DNA of 64,000 nt from Lacrimispora indolis DSM 755 (GTDB taxonomy: Bacteria > Bacillota > Clostridia > Lachnospirales > Lachnospiraceae). The position numbers and the translations under genes are program-made. The notes beneath the pieces were generated by a model. It made no database searches and had not been told where the DNA came from. It saw only the letters and a list, made by a program, of their open reading frames with translations. The stretch covers positions 2,046,001 through 2,110,000 of the forward strand of contig NZ_AZUI01000001.1 of the NCBI RefSeq assembly GCF_000526995.1. The letters are read 5' to 3'. Positions 25,229 through 36,541 of this stretch are shown piece after piece; position 1 is the first letter of the stretch, and each line of letters begins with the position of its first letter.

Positions 25229-25257
25229 ATAATAGCTCTGAGAAATGAAATTGTCAA
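25229..25257 (-). promoter_or_regulatory. Promoter of the methionine operon
   Basis: On the minus strand: TTGACA (25252-25257), a 17-base spacer and TATTAT (25229-25234). It lies 59 bases upstream of the leader ORF. Confidence 0.85.
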
Positions 25258-25596
25258 CCAGAATGTGAAAAAACCAGGATTTTTTTTAGTGGAAAGCAGA
25301 TGAGGGACGGCCTTCTTTCTTTATCTGTCTGACGGATTCACGAAAATCCCGGACATGATCAGTGCAGCACTTGTCCGGAAGGCGGCACAAGACTACCGGC
25401 TTTTATTAGCAACAGATAAATTTAAAACGTATGGTAAAGCGCCTGGGATGACAACATATCACATGAGAGTGAAATATCCTGATTTGCAAACCTAAAAAAA
25501 GAATAAGAATCATGTAAATCGTTTATTCCATTCATTTGGTTTTTCCTTTATAATAGAAGTAAACAAAATAATTTATCATGGAAGAGGGGGAATGAG
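25258..25596. other. Intergenic region between divergent units
   Basis: No gene is supported. TATAAT at 25549-25554 is a plausible -10 box for the downstream gene but lacks a good -35 partner. Confidence 0.5.
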
Positions 25597-27615
25597 ATGT
25601 CAAAGGCACAATATTTTGAAAACCGGAACAATTATATCACTCAGGAGGATAAGGCCTGGGTCACAGAGTATTGTCAAAAGAACTGGCCGGAGGAAGTGGG
25701 CCATATCCTGAGGATTGCAGATGATGCTGCGAAGCACACGTTTTTGTTCGATCTGAGGTGGGATATGGAACGAACCTATGAGCCGGTCCATTTTGATGGG
25801 GAAGTGGTATGGGACTATATGCCGGGTGATGATCCGGAATTTATCTTCCAGTTTAACCGCCACCAGTTTTTTATATGCCTGGGACAGGCATACGCCATAA
25901 CAGGCGATGAGAAATATGCAAAGACTTTTGCAGAGCTGCTGGATTCCTGGATAAAAAATAACCCTCTGACAGAAGAAACTAAGAATACCACATGGAGGAG
26001 TATTGAAGCAGGGATCCGGGCCGAAACCTGGGTAAAGGCCATGGGCTATTTTAAAGACAGTCCCTCTGTGAATGACGGACTTTTGAAGGCTTATATGGAT
26101 TGCCTGACAGTTCATGGGGAGTACCTTATGACAACCTATAAGCATTTCCAGATCAAGAGCAACTGGGGAGTGATTGAGAACAGGGGACTGATGGAGATCG
26201 CCCTGGCCCTTCCTATCTGCGACAGGACAAGGGAGTATCTGGATTCCGCCCTAATGCGCCTTAGCGAAGAGATTGGGGTGCAGGTCGCTGATGACGGAGT
26301 GCACTGGGAACAGTCTCCCATGTATCATAATGAAGTGTTCCACTGTTATCTGGAAGTGATGCGGTTAGCCAGACGGTACAGCATTAAGCTTCCCAAGAAA
26401 ATGAAGGAAAAGATCCGGCAGATGGCCTATGCAAACATTGCATGGAAAAAGCCAAACCACTGCCAGCCCATGCAGGGGGACAGCGATGAAACCGATCTCA
26501 GGGACTTACTGGCACAAAGCGCCTGGCTTTTTTCAGACCCGGTGTTAAAATTCAGTGCCTATGACAAGATGGATTATGACGGAGCCTGGGATTTCTTAAA
26601 AGAAGGGATCGAAGGCTACGGGAAATTGGATTCACAGGAACCGGATTTTTTAGACAGGGTCATGGAAAGCACCGGAAATCTTTTTATCCGGTCCGGTTGG
26701 GATGAAAACGCGGATTATTTTCATTTCCGCTGCGGATTCCTGGGAGGAGGCCATGGCCATTCCGACAAGCTGCATGTGGATCTTGTGATCAACGGAGAGG
26801 ACATGCTTATGGATACAGGGCGCTATCATTATGTGCCCGGTGAAGCAAGAACCTGGTTTAAAAGCGCTCTGGGCCACAATGTTCCCCTGGTGGATGGCCG
26901 TGATTATTTAACATGCCGGGATGCCTGGGCAGTAGATAACATGTCTGCAGCGTATTTTGGCGGCTATAAGACAAAGGACGGGTACCGTTATGTCCAGGGA
27001 AGTCACGGCGGATATTTAAACGGAGACGGGGGAAATGTGTGGATCACCAGAAAAGTGCTGGCAATTGATACGGATCTTTATCTGATTGCTGATGAGTTCT
27101 TTTCCAGAGAAACCCATACCTATCAGCAGCTTTTCCATTTTAATAATCATGGAAAGATCTCCCGTTCCGGGCGTACTGTGCGCTACTCCGGCATTCAGGC
27201 GGACGGGGAACTGACTGTTCTCACGGACGGGTGCGAGATGAAACTGTCGGAAGGATGGATTTCCAGAAATTATAACCAGATGGAGACGGGAAAACAGCTT
27301 TTGGCCGGCAAAGAAACAGAAGGCTTTTCTTCCATCATAACCGTTGTTTCAGGGGGGGAAAAGAAGAAATACAAGGCGCCGGAACTTTCCATGCTCCCCG
27401 TATTCGGGGCTGATCCCACCGTTCCCTTAAGCCCGTCTGATGCGGAAGCAATATCCATTGGCTGGAAGGGAAAGAAATATGTTGTCATTTTAGCCCACAG
27501 AGATATTGGGGGTTCCTGTGACTTACTGACGGCAGGAGGCGTGAAGGGGCTTGGAACAGTCATCGTGTTTGATACGGAGAAACAGAAGGTAGGAGGCACG
27601 GTCCTTCACTGGTAG
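25597..27615 (+). CDS. Heparinase II/III-family protein (polysaccharide lyase-like)
   Basis: A 672-aa protein with an alpha/alpha-barrel N-terminal half (about 40-330) and a beta-sandwich Heparinase_II_III domain (about 350-560), the architecture of lyases for uronic-acid polymers such as heparin or alginate. HFQIKSNWGVIENRGL and the GGGHGHSDKLHVDL motif near residue 388, with its conserved His residues, support the family. There is no signal peptide, so it acts in the cytoplasm, probably on imported oligosaccharides. ATG 25597 follows GAGGGGG. It is monocistronic, ending at a bidirectional terminator. The substrate cannot be assigned. Confidence 0.85.
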   Translation: MSKAQYFENRNNYITQEDKAWVTEYCQKNWPEEVGHILRIADDAAKHTFLFDLRWDMERTYEPVHFDGEVVWDYMPGDDPEFIFQFNRHQFFICLGQAYAITGDEKYAKTFAELLDSWIKNNPLTEETKNTTWRSIEAGIRAETWVKAMGYFKDSPSVNDGLLKAYMDCLTVHGEYLMTTYKHFQIKSNWGVIENRGLMEIALALPICDRTREYLDSALMRLSEEIGVQVADDGVHWEQSPMYHNEVFHCYLEVMRLARRYSIKLPKKMKEKIRQMAYANIAWKKPNHCQPMQGDSDETDLRDLLAQSAWLFSDPVLKFSAYDKMDYDGAWDFLKEGIEGYGKLDSQEPDFLDRVMESTGNLFIRSGWDENADYFHFRCGFLGGGHGHSDKLHVDLVINGEDMLMDTGRYHYVPGEARTWFKSALGHNVPLVDGRDYLTCRDAWAVDNMSAAYFGGYKTKDGYRYVQGSHGGYLNGDGGNVWITRKVLAIDTDLYLIADEFFSRETHTYQQLFHFNNHGKISRSGRTVRYSGIQADGELTVLTDGCEMKLSEGWISRNYNQMETGKQLLAGKETEGFSSIITVVSGGEKKKYKAPELSMLPVFGADPTVPLSPSDAEAISIGWKGKKYVVILAHRDIGGSCDLLTAGGVKGLGTVIVFDTEKQKVGGTVLHW

Positions 27616-27642
27616 AGAGCCTGAAGATAAAATAAAAAAGAG

Positions 27643-27679
27643 AAAGCAGCGTTTTCCTTTATGGATAAACGCTGCTTTT
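27643..27679. terminator. Shared convergent terminator
   Basis: AAAGCAGCGTTT (27643-27654) and AAACGCTGCTTT (27667-27678) form a 12-bp perfect stem between convergent genes, with T-rich sequence on one side and A-rich on the other. Confidence 0.85.
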
Positions 27680-27717
27680 GCTATGGCCTGAAACTGAATG
27701 CGATAATATTCGTTCTC

Positions 27718-28527
27718 CTAACTGGAAATCCGCTCCTGGATCCAGTGAAGGACATCATTGATAACCTCATCCCTGCAGTATTCATTAAAAATCTCATGGA
27801 ACAAGCCGCCGTAAATTTTCATCTGCTTATCCTTTGAAGGAGCAGCTGCAAAAAACTCATAAGTATCCTGAACGCTTACCAGGCCATCCTTTTCTCCGTG
27901 GAGCATGAGAATGGGGTACTGAAACCTTGTGACGGCCTCCTCAAACCAGGTGATTCCCTGGCAGAGAGCGTAGCATAAGCCGGTGGTAAAGGTTTTGGTG
28001 TTATGGGGATCCTTGCCGTACCAGTCCACAACTTCGGCTACAGAGCACACGCCTGCTCCCAGCTCATTGGGAAGCATGGTGTGGGGATCCAGGCCTTTGG
28101 GAACACTGCTTATAAGCCCGGCGATATCCTTTGTCAATGCTCCGCTGGTGATGATGCCCCGAAGCTTCTTGTCCGTATATTTTGCGCCGTATAAGGAAAC
28201 GGTGAAACCTCCCATGCTGTGGCCGATTAAGAATACGGGAATATCCGGATTTTCCCGTATAGCCATGTCAACCACCACATTGGTGTCATCAAGCAGCTGG
28301 TTAAAATCTTCATAGTGGGTCCGTTCCCCTTGGGAGCGCCCGTGGCCTCTGTGATCAAAGCGGTAGGTTGCGATCCCGGCCTTGTGAAACTGCTCTGCAA
28401 CGTAATCGTACCTTCCCTGATGCTCACATAGTCCATGAACGATGACGGCCGTCCCCCTGGCAGCCTCTGGAGCCTCCCTGTTTAAAAACAGCATGGTTCC
28501 GTCAAATGAAGAAATCATTTCTCCCAT
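27718..28527 (-). CDS. Alpha/beta hydrolase, monoacylglycerol-lipase/lysophospholipase type
   Basis: A 269-aa cytoplasmic serine hydrolase (Hydrolase_4 family). Seen: VIVHGLCEHQGRYDYVAEQF near residue 28, YRFDHRGHGRSQG, the nucleophile elbow GHSMGGF near residue 104, the acid in LHGEKDGLV, and the catalytic His in GGLFHEIFNE near the C-terminus. This set of motifs is typical of monoglyceride lipases. ATG 28527 has AAAGGAGG 7 bases upstream. It is monocistronic, convergent with the heparinase-like gene. Confidence 0.88.
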   Translation of the reverse strand: MGEMISSFDGTMLFLNREAPEAARGTAVIVHGLCEHQGRYDYVAEQFHKAGIATYRFDHRGHGRSQGERTHYEDFNQLLDDTNVVVDMAIRENPDIPVFLIGHSMGGFTVSLYGAKYTDKKLRGIITSGALTKDIAGLISSVPKGLDPHTMLPNELGAGVCSVAEVVDWYGKDPHNTKTFTTGLCYALCQGITWFEEAVTRFQYPILMLHGEKDGLVSVQDTYEFFAAAPSKDKQMKIYGGLFHEIFNEYCRDEVINDVLHWIQERISS

Positions 28528-28963
28528 AGTAATACCTCCTTTGATGCATTTTAATTTATATTTACCTTATTATACCAGATTCATGTCCATTTTAATAGGA
28601 AGAAAGACATGAAAGGAAGGAAAATAAGTTTACAAGGTATTTGTGGGATTTGATAGCTCTATGGGTTTTGATAGTTGAGTGAATATCTCTTTTCCCTATC
28701 TATTCTTATCTAATTATAATTGTGTTAGGCACTAATGACGGTGAAATAAAAAATCAAAAAAAAAACGCCGTCAAAATTCACAAATTATTAGAAAAAAATT
28801 CTACATAAAACCCAGAAAATTGGCTGAAAAGAAAACACTTTATGATTTGCTTATATTTTGAATTAAAAAATTAATAAAAATTTTAGATTCTCATAGGATA
28901 AAATTGTTTTAATTGTTCAAACAAGTAGTGGCATTAACAGGATGTTACGAATTCTGCAAAAAG
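28528..28963. other. AT-rich intergenic region before the ATP synthase operon
   Basis: No gene is supported. GACGGTG (28737) and CGCCGTC (28766) could form a weak hairpin around an A-rich loop. The rest is AT-rich leader sequence. Confidence 0.5.
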
Positions 28964-28992
28964 TTGACAATTCCTGAAGATGAAAGTATGAT
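28964..28992 (+). promoter_or_regulatory. ATP synthase operon promoter
   Basis: TTGACA (28964-28969), a 17-base spacer and TATGAT (28987-28992), about 90 bases before atpB. Confidence 0.8.
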
Positions 28993-29080
28993 ACACGGTA
29001 TACCTCCTGTAACATTGTATATTTAGGAGTACAATTTACAAAATTGGTAATATTTAAGAGGAGGACGGTTAAGAAAGGAA

Positions 29081-29776
29081 GTGAGCATTACGGAGGATTT
29101 GGCAGAGAAGTTATTAGAGGAACTGAACTGCGAAACGGTTTTTACCATTCCCATATTCGGTGGGATCCCCATTGCTGAATCAGTAGTGGTATCATGGATT
29201 ATCATGGCAGCTCTGACGCTCCTTTCCATCATTCTGGTGAGAAATCTTAAGGTTGAGAATCCTGGGAAGAAGCAGTTGGCGCTTGAAATGGCAATCGGCG
29301 GAATTTACAATTTTTTTGAAGACCTGGTGGGAGAAGAGGGAAAACGATATATCCCGTATCTCATATCCGTGGCCATTTATATCGGAGTAGCCAATTTAAT
29401 TGGCATGGTGGGATTCAAGCCGCCTACCAAGGATTTAAATGCCACCGCAGCGCTTGCTGTTATGAGCATTCTGCTGATAGAATATTCGGGCTTTCACAAA
29501 AAAGGGGTAAAGGGTTTTTTTAAGAGCTTCGGGGAGCCGTTGCCTCTTCTTGCCCCCATGAACGTTCTGGAAATATTAATCAGGCCGCTTTCCCTGTGCA
29601 TGCGGTTGTTTGGTAATGTTTTGGGATCATTCGTAGTTATGGAGCTGATTAAGCAGCTTGTCGGGCCAATCGTACCAATTCCGTTCACCTGTTATTTTGA
29701 TATCTTTGACGGATTGATACAGGCTTATGTATTTGTATTTTTAACTGCACTTTTTATCAGGGAAGCAGTGGAGTAA
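29081..29776 (+). CDS. atpB: F1Fo ATP synthase subunit a
   Basis: A 231-aa membrane subunit forming the ion half-channels next to the c-ring. The essential Arg lies in RPLSLCMRLFGNVLGS (about residue 178), and FDIFDGLIQAYVFVFL is the conserved last helix. Start GTG 29081 is used, although the AAAGGAA site is unusually close to it. First gene of the operon; no atpI precedes it. Confidence 0.92.
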   Translation: MSITEDLAEKLLEELNCETVFTIPIFGGIPIAESVVVSWIIMAALTLLSIILVRNLKVENPGKKQLALEMAIGGIYNFFEDLVGEEGKRYIPYLISVAIYIGVANLIGMVGFKPPTKDLNATAALAVMSILLIEYSGFHKKGVKGFFKSFGEPLPLLAPMNVLEILIRPLSLCMRLFGNVLGSFVVMELIKQLVGPIVPIPFTCYFDIFDGLIQAYVFVFLTALFIREAVE

Positions 29777-29791
29777 GTCATTAAAAACTAA

Positions 29792-30025
<234 letters not shown>

Positions 30026-30079
30026 TTCGCAAGGTCGGAATGAAAGCGGAAAAAATAAAAAGAAAGGCAGGCGGTACAG

Positions 30080-30580
30080 ATGCTTAGACTGGATATGAAC
30101 TTTGTGTGGAATATCGTAAACCTCATCGTCCTGTATCTTCTGCTTAAGCATTTCCTCATAGGGCCGGTTATGGATGTGATGAATAAGCGGCGGGGTATGA
30201 TTGAGCAGAGCATTTCGGATGCCAGGAATAAGGAAGGTCAGGCAGCGGAGCTTAGAAAGCAGTATGAAGAAAAGCTGGCTGCCTCCTCTGAAGAAGGATC
30301 AAGGCTTATTGAAGAGGCGAGAACCCAGGCAAAGGCCCAGTATGACCGGATCTTAAAGGATGCGGGGGAGGATGCAGGCCGTCTGATGGCCGAAGCCAGG
30401 AAACAAGCGGAGGCTGATCAGGAAAAGGCCATGCGTGAGGCCAAGGCACAGATCGCGGGCTTGGTTATCGCAGCTGCAGCCAAGGTGGTTAATCAGGAGG
30501 TGAGCGCCAGGGCGAATCAGGCGCTTTACGATTCATTTATAGCAGAAGCAGGTGATTTCCATGATGCAGGCAGCAATTAA
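30080..30580 (+). CDS. atpF: F1Fo ATP synthase subunit b
   Basis: A 166-aa peripheral stalk subunit with one N-terminal membrane helix (VWNIVNLIVLYLLLKHFLIG) and a long charged coiled coil, ending in the delta-binding region. The length is normal. Its end overlaps atpH by 20 bases. Confidence 0.92.
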   Translation: MLRLDMNFVWNIVNLIVLYLLLKHFLIGPVMDVMNKRRGMIEQSISDARNKEGQAAELRKQYEEKLAASSEEGSRLIEEARTQAKAQYDRILKDAGEDAGRLMAEARKQAEADQEKAMREAKAQIAGLVIAAAAKVVNQEVSARANQALYDSFIAEAGDFHDAGSN

Positions 30581-31064
30581 TTACGGGCAGGTGCTCTTTG
30601 AGCTTTCTGTTCCTGAAACAGCCATTGAGGAAACAGCTCTGGCACTAAGGACTGTGCCGGAGCTTAAGCGCGCCCTTAACAGTCCTGTGGTGGCAAGGAG
30701 CAGCAAACACCGTGTCATTGACCGTGTATTTCCTGTTGAGATCAGGACCTTTTTAAAGGTTCTGGTGGATCGCCGGGATATGGATCTTGCAGATGACATT
30801 TTTAAGGCATGGCGTGCCTGTGTTTGCAGACAGGAAGGGATTCTGGAGGCTTCTCTTTACTATGTGACAGAACCGGAAGAAGAACAGCTTCAGGAAATCA
30901 AGGGAATGCTGCGTAAAAAATATGATAAAAAAGATGTAAGGCTTCGTCTGATCCTTGATCAAGGTTTGATCGGCGGATTCATCATCCGCGTAGGAGATGT
31001 GGAGACTGACTGGAGTTTAAAGGGACGTCTTAAAGAATTGGAACAAAAAATAATGCGGAGGTGA
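30561..31064 (+). CDS. atpH: F1Fo ATP synthase subunit delta
   Basis: A 167-aa OSCP/delta subunit that joins the b stalk to F1. It has the N-terminal helical domain ([12 protein letters not shown]...) and the C-terminal [15 protein letters not shown] motif. ATG 30561 is chosen for the AGGTG six bases upstream; GTG 30552 and ATG 30564 are alternatives. Translationally coupled to atpF. Confidence 0.9.
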   Translation: MMQAAINYGQVLFELSVPETAIEETALALRTVPELKRALNSPVVARSSKHRVIDRVFPVEIRTFLKVLVDRRDMDLADDIFKAWRACVCRQEGILEASLYYVTEPEEEQLQEIKGMLRKKYDKKDVRLRLILDQGLIGGFIIRVGDVETDWSLKGRLKELEQKIMRR

Positions 31065-31069
31065 AAAAC

Positions 31070-32578
31070 GTGGCTTCCATCAATTCAGATGAAATTATTT
31101 CTATATTGAGAAGTGAGATTGAAGATTATGACGCTCATGCCAGGGACCAGGAAGTGGGAACGGTTATAAGCGTTGGCGATGGCATTGCGACGGTTTATGG
31201 AATTGACCGTGCAATGTACGGAGAAATTGTTATTTTTGATAACGGAATCAAGGGCATGGTACAGGATATCAGAAGAGAAGATATCGGCTGCATCCTGTTT
31301 GGTTCCGACCGGGACGTCCGGGAAGGCTGTAAGGTAACAAGAACAAAGAAGCGCGCAGGAATCCCCGTGGGCGAAGGATTTGTTGGAAGAGTGGTCAATG
31401 CTCTTGGTGCACCCATTGACGGAAAGGGAGAGATCATCTCTGACGATTACCGCCCCATTGAACATGAAGCGCCTGGCATTATTGAACGTAAGAGCGTATC
31501 CGTTCCCATGGAAACAGGAATTCTTGCCATTGACTCCATGTTCCCCATCGGACGGGGGCAGAGAGAGCTGATCATCGGCGACCGTCAGACCGGTAAGACT
31601 TCCATTGCCATTGATGCCATTTTAAACCAGAAGGGTAAGGGTGTGATCTGCGTTTATGTTGCCATTGGCCAGAAGGCTTCCACCGTTGCAAAGCTGGTGA
31701 ATACCCTTACTCATTACGGCGCGATGGATTATACTATTGTGGTGTCATCCACGGCCAGTGAACCGGCTCCCTTACAGTATATTGCTCCTTATGCAGGGAC
31801 GGCTTTGGCGGAGTATTTTATGTACCAGGGAAAAGATGTGCTGATCGTTTATGATGATTTGTCAAAGCATGCAGTGGCTTACCGTTCCCTGTCTCTGCTT
31901 TTGGAGCGGTCTCCGGGACGTGAGGCTTATCCTGGCGATGTATTTTATCTTCATTCCAGACTTCTGGAGCGTTCCAGCCGGTTGAACGAGGAAGCAGGAG
32001 GCGGTTCCATTACCGCTCTGCCCATTATTGAGACCCAGGCCGGTGATGTATCCGCTTATATTCCCACCAATGTTATTTCCATTACTGACGGACAGATATT
32101 CTTAGAAAGCGATCTGTTTTTCGCCGGCATGAGACCGGCGGTCAATGTTGGTCTTTCCGTATCACGTGTAGGCGGCGCGGCACAGACCAAGGCCATGAAA
32201 AAGGCTGCTGGAAGCATTCGTATCGACCTGGCCCAGTGCCGGGAGATGGAGGTGTTTACCCAGTTCAGCTCGGATTTAGATCCGGCTACCAAGGAGCAGA
32301 TTCAATATGGAAAGGGGCTTACAGAGCTGTTAAAGCAGCCCTTAGGCCATCCTTTAAGCCTTCATGCCCAGGTGATCAGTCTGGTTGTGGCCAATAACCG
32401 GCTGCTTTTGGATGTGGAAGCTTCTAAGATCAAAGAATTTCAGAGAGAATTGCTGGCCTTCTTTGATGAGTCTCATCCGGAAATCGGAAAGGAAATCGAA
32501 GAAAGCAAGGCGTTGTCCGACGAGCTGAAGCAGAAAATTCTTGATGCAACAGCCGAATTTAAACAGAAACGGGTGTAG
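31070..32578 (+). CDS. atpA: F1Fo ATP synthase subunit alpha
   Basis: A 502-aa nucleotide-binding F1 subunit. Walker [10 protein letters not shown] lies near residue 168, and the alpha signature [17 protein letters not shown] near 360. Start GTG 31070 is preferred since GGAGG ends 9 bases upstream; GTG 31061 overlaps that site and the atpH stop. Length and motifs are complete. Confidence 0.93.
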   Translation: MASINSDEIISILRSEIEDYDAHARDQEVGTVISVGDGIATVYGIDRAMYGEIVIFDNGIKGMVQDIRREDIGCILFGSDRDVREGCKVTRTKKRAGIPVGEGFVGRVVNALGAPIDGKGEIISDDYRPIEHEAPGIIERKSVSVPMETGILAIDSMFPIGRGQRELIIGDRQTGKTSIAIDAILNQKGKGVICVYVAIGQKASTVAKLVNTLTHYGAMDYTIVVSSTASEPAPLQYIAPYAGTALAEYFMYQGKDVLIVYDDLSKHAVAYRSLSLLLERSPGREAYPGDVFYLHSRLLERSSRLNEEAGGGSITALPIIETQAGDVSAYIPTNVISITDGQIFLESDLFFAGMRPAVNVGLSVSRVGGAAQTKAMKKAAGSIRIDLAQCREMEVFTQFSSDLDPATKEQIQYGKGLTELLKQPLGHPLSLHAQVISLVVANNRLLLDVEASKIKEFQRELLAFFDESHPEIGKEIEESKALSDELKQKILDATAEFKQKRV

Positions 32579-32581
32579 GAT

Positions 32582-33478
32582 ATGGCAAATGCGAGAGAGA
32601 TACAAAGCAGGATGAACAGCATTAAAAGCACTATGAAGATAACCAATGCGATGTATACCATTTCCTCGTCAAAGCTGAAAAGGGCAAGGAAAGCCCTGAC
32701 TGATACGGAGCCTTATTTCTATGCGCTGCAAAGGACCATTAGCAGGATCATAAGGCATACGCCCGACATTGACGACCCCTATCTGGATACCAGGCCGCAT
32801 ATTAAAAAAGAAGAACGAAAGATCGGATACATCGTGGTAACGGCTGACAAAGGGCTTGCTGGTTCTTATAATCATAATATTTTTAAACTGGCTCAGGAGC
32901 AGATTGACAAGGGCGGAAATCCCATGCTGTTTGTTGTGGGCGATTTGGGACAGCAGTATTTTTTGAAAAAAGGCATACCCGTAGAACAGGATTTCCGGTA
33001 TACCGTACAGAAGCCCAATATGAGCCGGGCCAGGATCATTGAAGAAAAAATCGTGGATTACTTCCTGTCCGGAAAGCTGGATGAGGTGTATATGATCTAC
33101 ACCAGAATGGTGAATGCCATGAAAATGGAAGCTGAGATCGAGCAGCTTCTTCCTCTTCCCAAGCACCGGTTAAGCCAGAGCGTTCCCATTAACGTGCATC
33201 TGGAGGAGATCACCATGAAGCCGTCTCCGCAGGCAGTGATCGATGCCATTGTGCCCAATTACATCGCAGGCTTTATCTATGGAGGTCTGGTGGAATCTTA
33301 TTCCAGTGAACAGAATTCCAGAATGATGGCAATGCAGGCGGCAACAAAAAGCGCCCAGGAAATGCTTGACGAGCTGGCAATCACCTACAACAGGGTCCGC
33401 CAGGCAGCCATTACCCAGGAGATCACCGAGGTAATCAGCGGTGCAAAGGCTCAGAAAAAGAAAAGGAAGAAAGCGTAA
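32582..33478 (+). CDS. atpG: F1Fo ATP synthase subunit gamma
   Basis: A 298-aa rotor shaft subunit. The N-terminal REIQSRMNSIKSTMKITNAM and the C-terminal SRMMAMQAATKSAQEMLDEL and ITQEITEVISGA segments, which form the central coiled coil, are conserved. An extended basic tail (KAQKKKRKKA) follows the usual end. It starts 3 bases after atpA. Confidence 0.93.
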   Translation: MANAREIQSRMNSIKSTMKITNAMYTISSSKLKRARKALTDTEPYFYALQRTISRIIRHTPDIDDPYLDTRPHIKKEERKIGYIVVTADKGLAGSYNHNIFKLAQEQIDKGGNPMLFVVGDLGQQYFLKKGIPVEQDFRYTVQKPNMSRARIIEEKIVDYFLSGKLDEVYMIYTRMVNAMKMEAEIEQLLPLPKHRLSQSVPINVHLEEITMKPSPQAVIDAIVPNYIAGFIYGGLVESYSSEQNSRMMAMQAATKSAQEMLDELAITYNRVRQAAITQEITEVISGAKAQKKKRKKA

Positions 33479-33560
33479 TTTGAATGCAGCCTGCGAATGT
33501 CCGTTTCACCGGATGTTCCGGTTGACTTTAGAGAGGAGGAGTCCTCACGACTGTGAGTAA

Positions 33561-34961
<1,401 letters not shown>

Positions 34962-34977
34962 CTTGGAGGTGCTGCCT

Positions 34978-35394
34978 GTGAGTACAAAAACATTTTTCCT
35001 TCAGGTTCTTGCCAGTGATAAGATATTTTATAAAGGCCAGTGCCAAAAGCTTATCATACCTCTTGCGGATGGTGAGAAGGCGGTTCTTCCCCATCATGAG
35101 GATATGGTTATTGCAGTATCCATAGGGGAGATGCGTCTGATGGATGAAAGCGGCCAGTGGATTCATGCCGTTGTAGGCAATGGCTTCATCCAGATCATCA
35201 ATAACCGGGTGACGCTTCTTGTTGATACTGCAGAGCACCCGGAGGACATTGATGAACGCCGGGCTGAGGAAGCCAGAGAAAGGGCGGCCGAGCAGCTAAG
35301 GCAGGGTAAAAGCATTCAGGAGCATTCTCATTTTGAGGCTTCTTTAGCCAGATCCTTAGCCAGACTGCGCACAAAGCATAAATATAACCTTTGA
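34978..35394 (+). CDS. atpC: F1Fo ATP synthase subunit epsilon
   Basis: A 138-aa subunit with the N-terminal beta-sandwich (FFLQVLASDKIFYKGQCQKL, HEDMVIAVSIGEMRL) and a helical C-terminal hairpin ending in a basic tail. GTG 34978 is taken because GGAGG lies 8 bases upstream; TTG 34963 is also in frame but overlaps that site. Last gene of the operon. Confidence 0.9.
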   Translation: MSTKTFFLQVLASDKIFYKGQCQKLIIPLADGEKAVLPHHEDMVIAVSIGEMRLMDESGQWIHAVVGNGFIQIINNRVTLLVDTAEHPEDIDERRAEEARERAAEQLRQGKSIQEHSHFEASLARSLARLRTKHKYNL

Positions 35395-35414
35395 CAGGAA
35401 AACATATGTAAAAT

Positions 35415-35464
35415 AAAAAAGGATATCCGGGAGGAACAAGTCTGTCTCCCGGATATCCTTTTTT
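35415..35464. terminator. ATP synthase operon terminator (bidirectional)
   Basis: AAAAAAGGATATCCGGGAG pairs with CTCCCGGATATCCTTTTTT. It is a very strong stem shared with the convergent ZIP transporter gene. Confidence 0.9.
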
Positions 35465-35465
35465 A

Positions 35466-36272
35466 TTACCCTAAAGCTACATCTAAAATCATCATGATTA
35501 AAAATCCAACCATAACACCAAGGGTTCCTGCATTGGAATGTTCTCCCAGGTGGGCCTCAGGTATCAGCTCTTCCACCACCACGTACATCATGGCGCCTGC
35601 GGCAAAGGACAGAAGCCAGGGCATGAGCGGCTGGATACTGCCTGCAACGATTACGGTAAGGATTCCGAATACAGGCTCTACAATGCCGGACATGCTGCCC
35701 CGGAAAAATGCCTTTCCCGTAGAAAGACCTTCCTGTCTGAGGGGCAGTGAAATGGCGGCGCCTTCCGGAAAGTTCTGAATACCGATTCCAATGGCAAGGG
35801 CCATGGCAGCAGTGTAAAGGGCCGGATCACTTCCGTGCTGGGCTGCCAGGGCAAAAGCAAGCCCAACGGCCATGCCCTCCGGAATGTTATGTAGTGTCAC
35901 GGCCATGACCAGCAGGGTGGTCCGCTTCCAGGTAGAAGAAATTCCTTCTGCTTCATTGTTTCCATGAGCGTTCATATCAGGATGCAGGTGAGGAAGGAGG
36001 GTATCCAACACGATGAGAAAAACGACTCCTAAAATAAATCCTCCGGCAGCAGGCATCCAGCCTGGAATCCCCTTTGCTTCGGCTTCTTCAATGGCCGGAA
36101 TAAGCAGCGACCAGACAGAGGCCGCGATCATGACACCGGCGGCAAAACCTAAGAAGATCCTTTGGACAGACTGGTTTACCTCTTTTCGAAAGAAGAATAC
36201 AACGGAAGCTCCCAAAGTGGTCATGAGGAATGTAAAGCCGGTACCGCCGGCAGCCCACAAGATCGGTGACAT
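35466..36272 (-). CDS. ZIP-family divalent metal transporter (ZupT-like)
   Basis: A 268-aa membrane transporter with about eight helices that takes up Zn2+ or related metals. The signature helices contain AVTLHNIPEGMAVG (about residues 137-150) and GIQNFPEGAAISLPL, with the His, Asn and Glu metal ligands. A His-rich cytoplasmic loop (LLPHLHPDMNAHGNN) precedes them. ATG 36272 follows AAAGGAGG; an upstream ATG would add 39 hydrophilic residues lying across the promoter, so it is rejected. Confidence 0.9.
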   Translation of the reverse strand: MSPILWAAGGTGFTFLMTTLGASVVFFFRKEVNQSVQRIFLGFAAGVMIAASVWSLLIPAIEEAEAKGIPGWMPAAGGFILGVVFLIVLDTLLPHLHPDMNAHGNNEAEGISSTWKRTTLLVMAVTLHNIPEGMAVGLAFALAAQHGSDPALYTAAMALAIGIGIQNFPEGAAISLPLRQEGLSTGKAFFRGSMSGIVEPVFGILTVIVAGSIQPLMPWLLSFAAGAMMYVVVEELIPEAHLGEHSNAGTLGVMVGFLIMMILDVALG

Positions 36273-36330
36273 AAAAATCCCTCCTTTTCTGTTTAAAGTC
36301 AGCGGTTCTGACTGTATTTTCACTGCTTTA

Positions 36331-36359
36331 ACTATATCATAACCTCTGTTTGGGCGCAA
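36331..36359 (-). promoter_or_regulatory. ZIP transporter promoter
   Basis: On the minus strand TTGCGC (36354-36359), a 17-base spacer and TATAGT (36331-36336), about 60 bases before the start codon. No Zur-like palindrome was recognised. Confidence 0.5.
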
Positions 36360-36422
36360 TGAGATAAATTCCCTTTCCCTTTCCGACAAATTTATGTTAA
36401 AATAGACCTGGTTTTACATAAA

Positions 36423-36526
36423 AAGCACCCTTCGGGTATCCCTTTATGCTCAAAGGACATGGGCAATAATTAGGAAGCACCCTTCGGGTATCCCTTTATG
36501 CCCAAAAAGCGTGGGCAATAATTAGG
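36423..36526 (+). repeat. Two tandem 52-bp repeats, each with two small hairpins
   Basis: AAGCACCCTTCGGGTATCCC begins at 36423 and again at 36475. Each unit contains ACCC-ttc-GGGT and a second stem (TGCCCA...TGGGCA in unit 2, with a G-U pair in unit 1) and ends GGGCAATAATTAGG. The pair ends 15 bases before the start codon of the lipoprotein gene, so it would form the mRNA leader. Not matched to a known riboswitch. Confidence 0.7.
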
Positions 36527-36541
36527 AAAGGAATTTGGTTT

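Noticed and set aside
24943..25257. S-box or T-box riboswitch upstream of metN
   Set aside because: No S-box core elements or T-box AGGGTGGNACCGCG sequence is present; the region is occupied by a short ORF and one terminator.
25258..25596. Promoter for the heparinase-like gene
   Set aside because: TATAAT at 25549 lacks a -35 box at an acceptable distance, so it is mentioned only within the intergenic entry.
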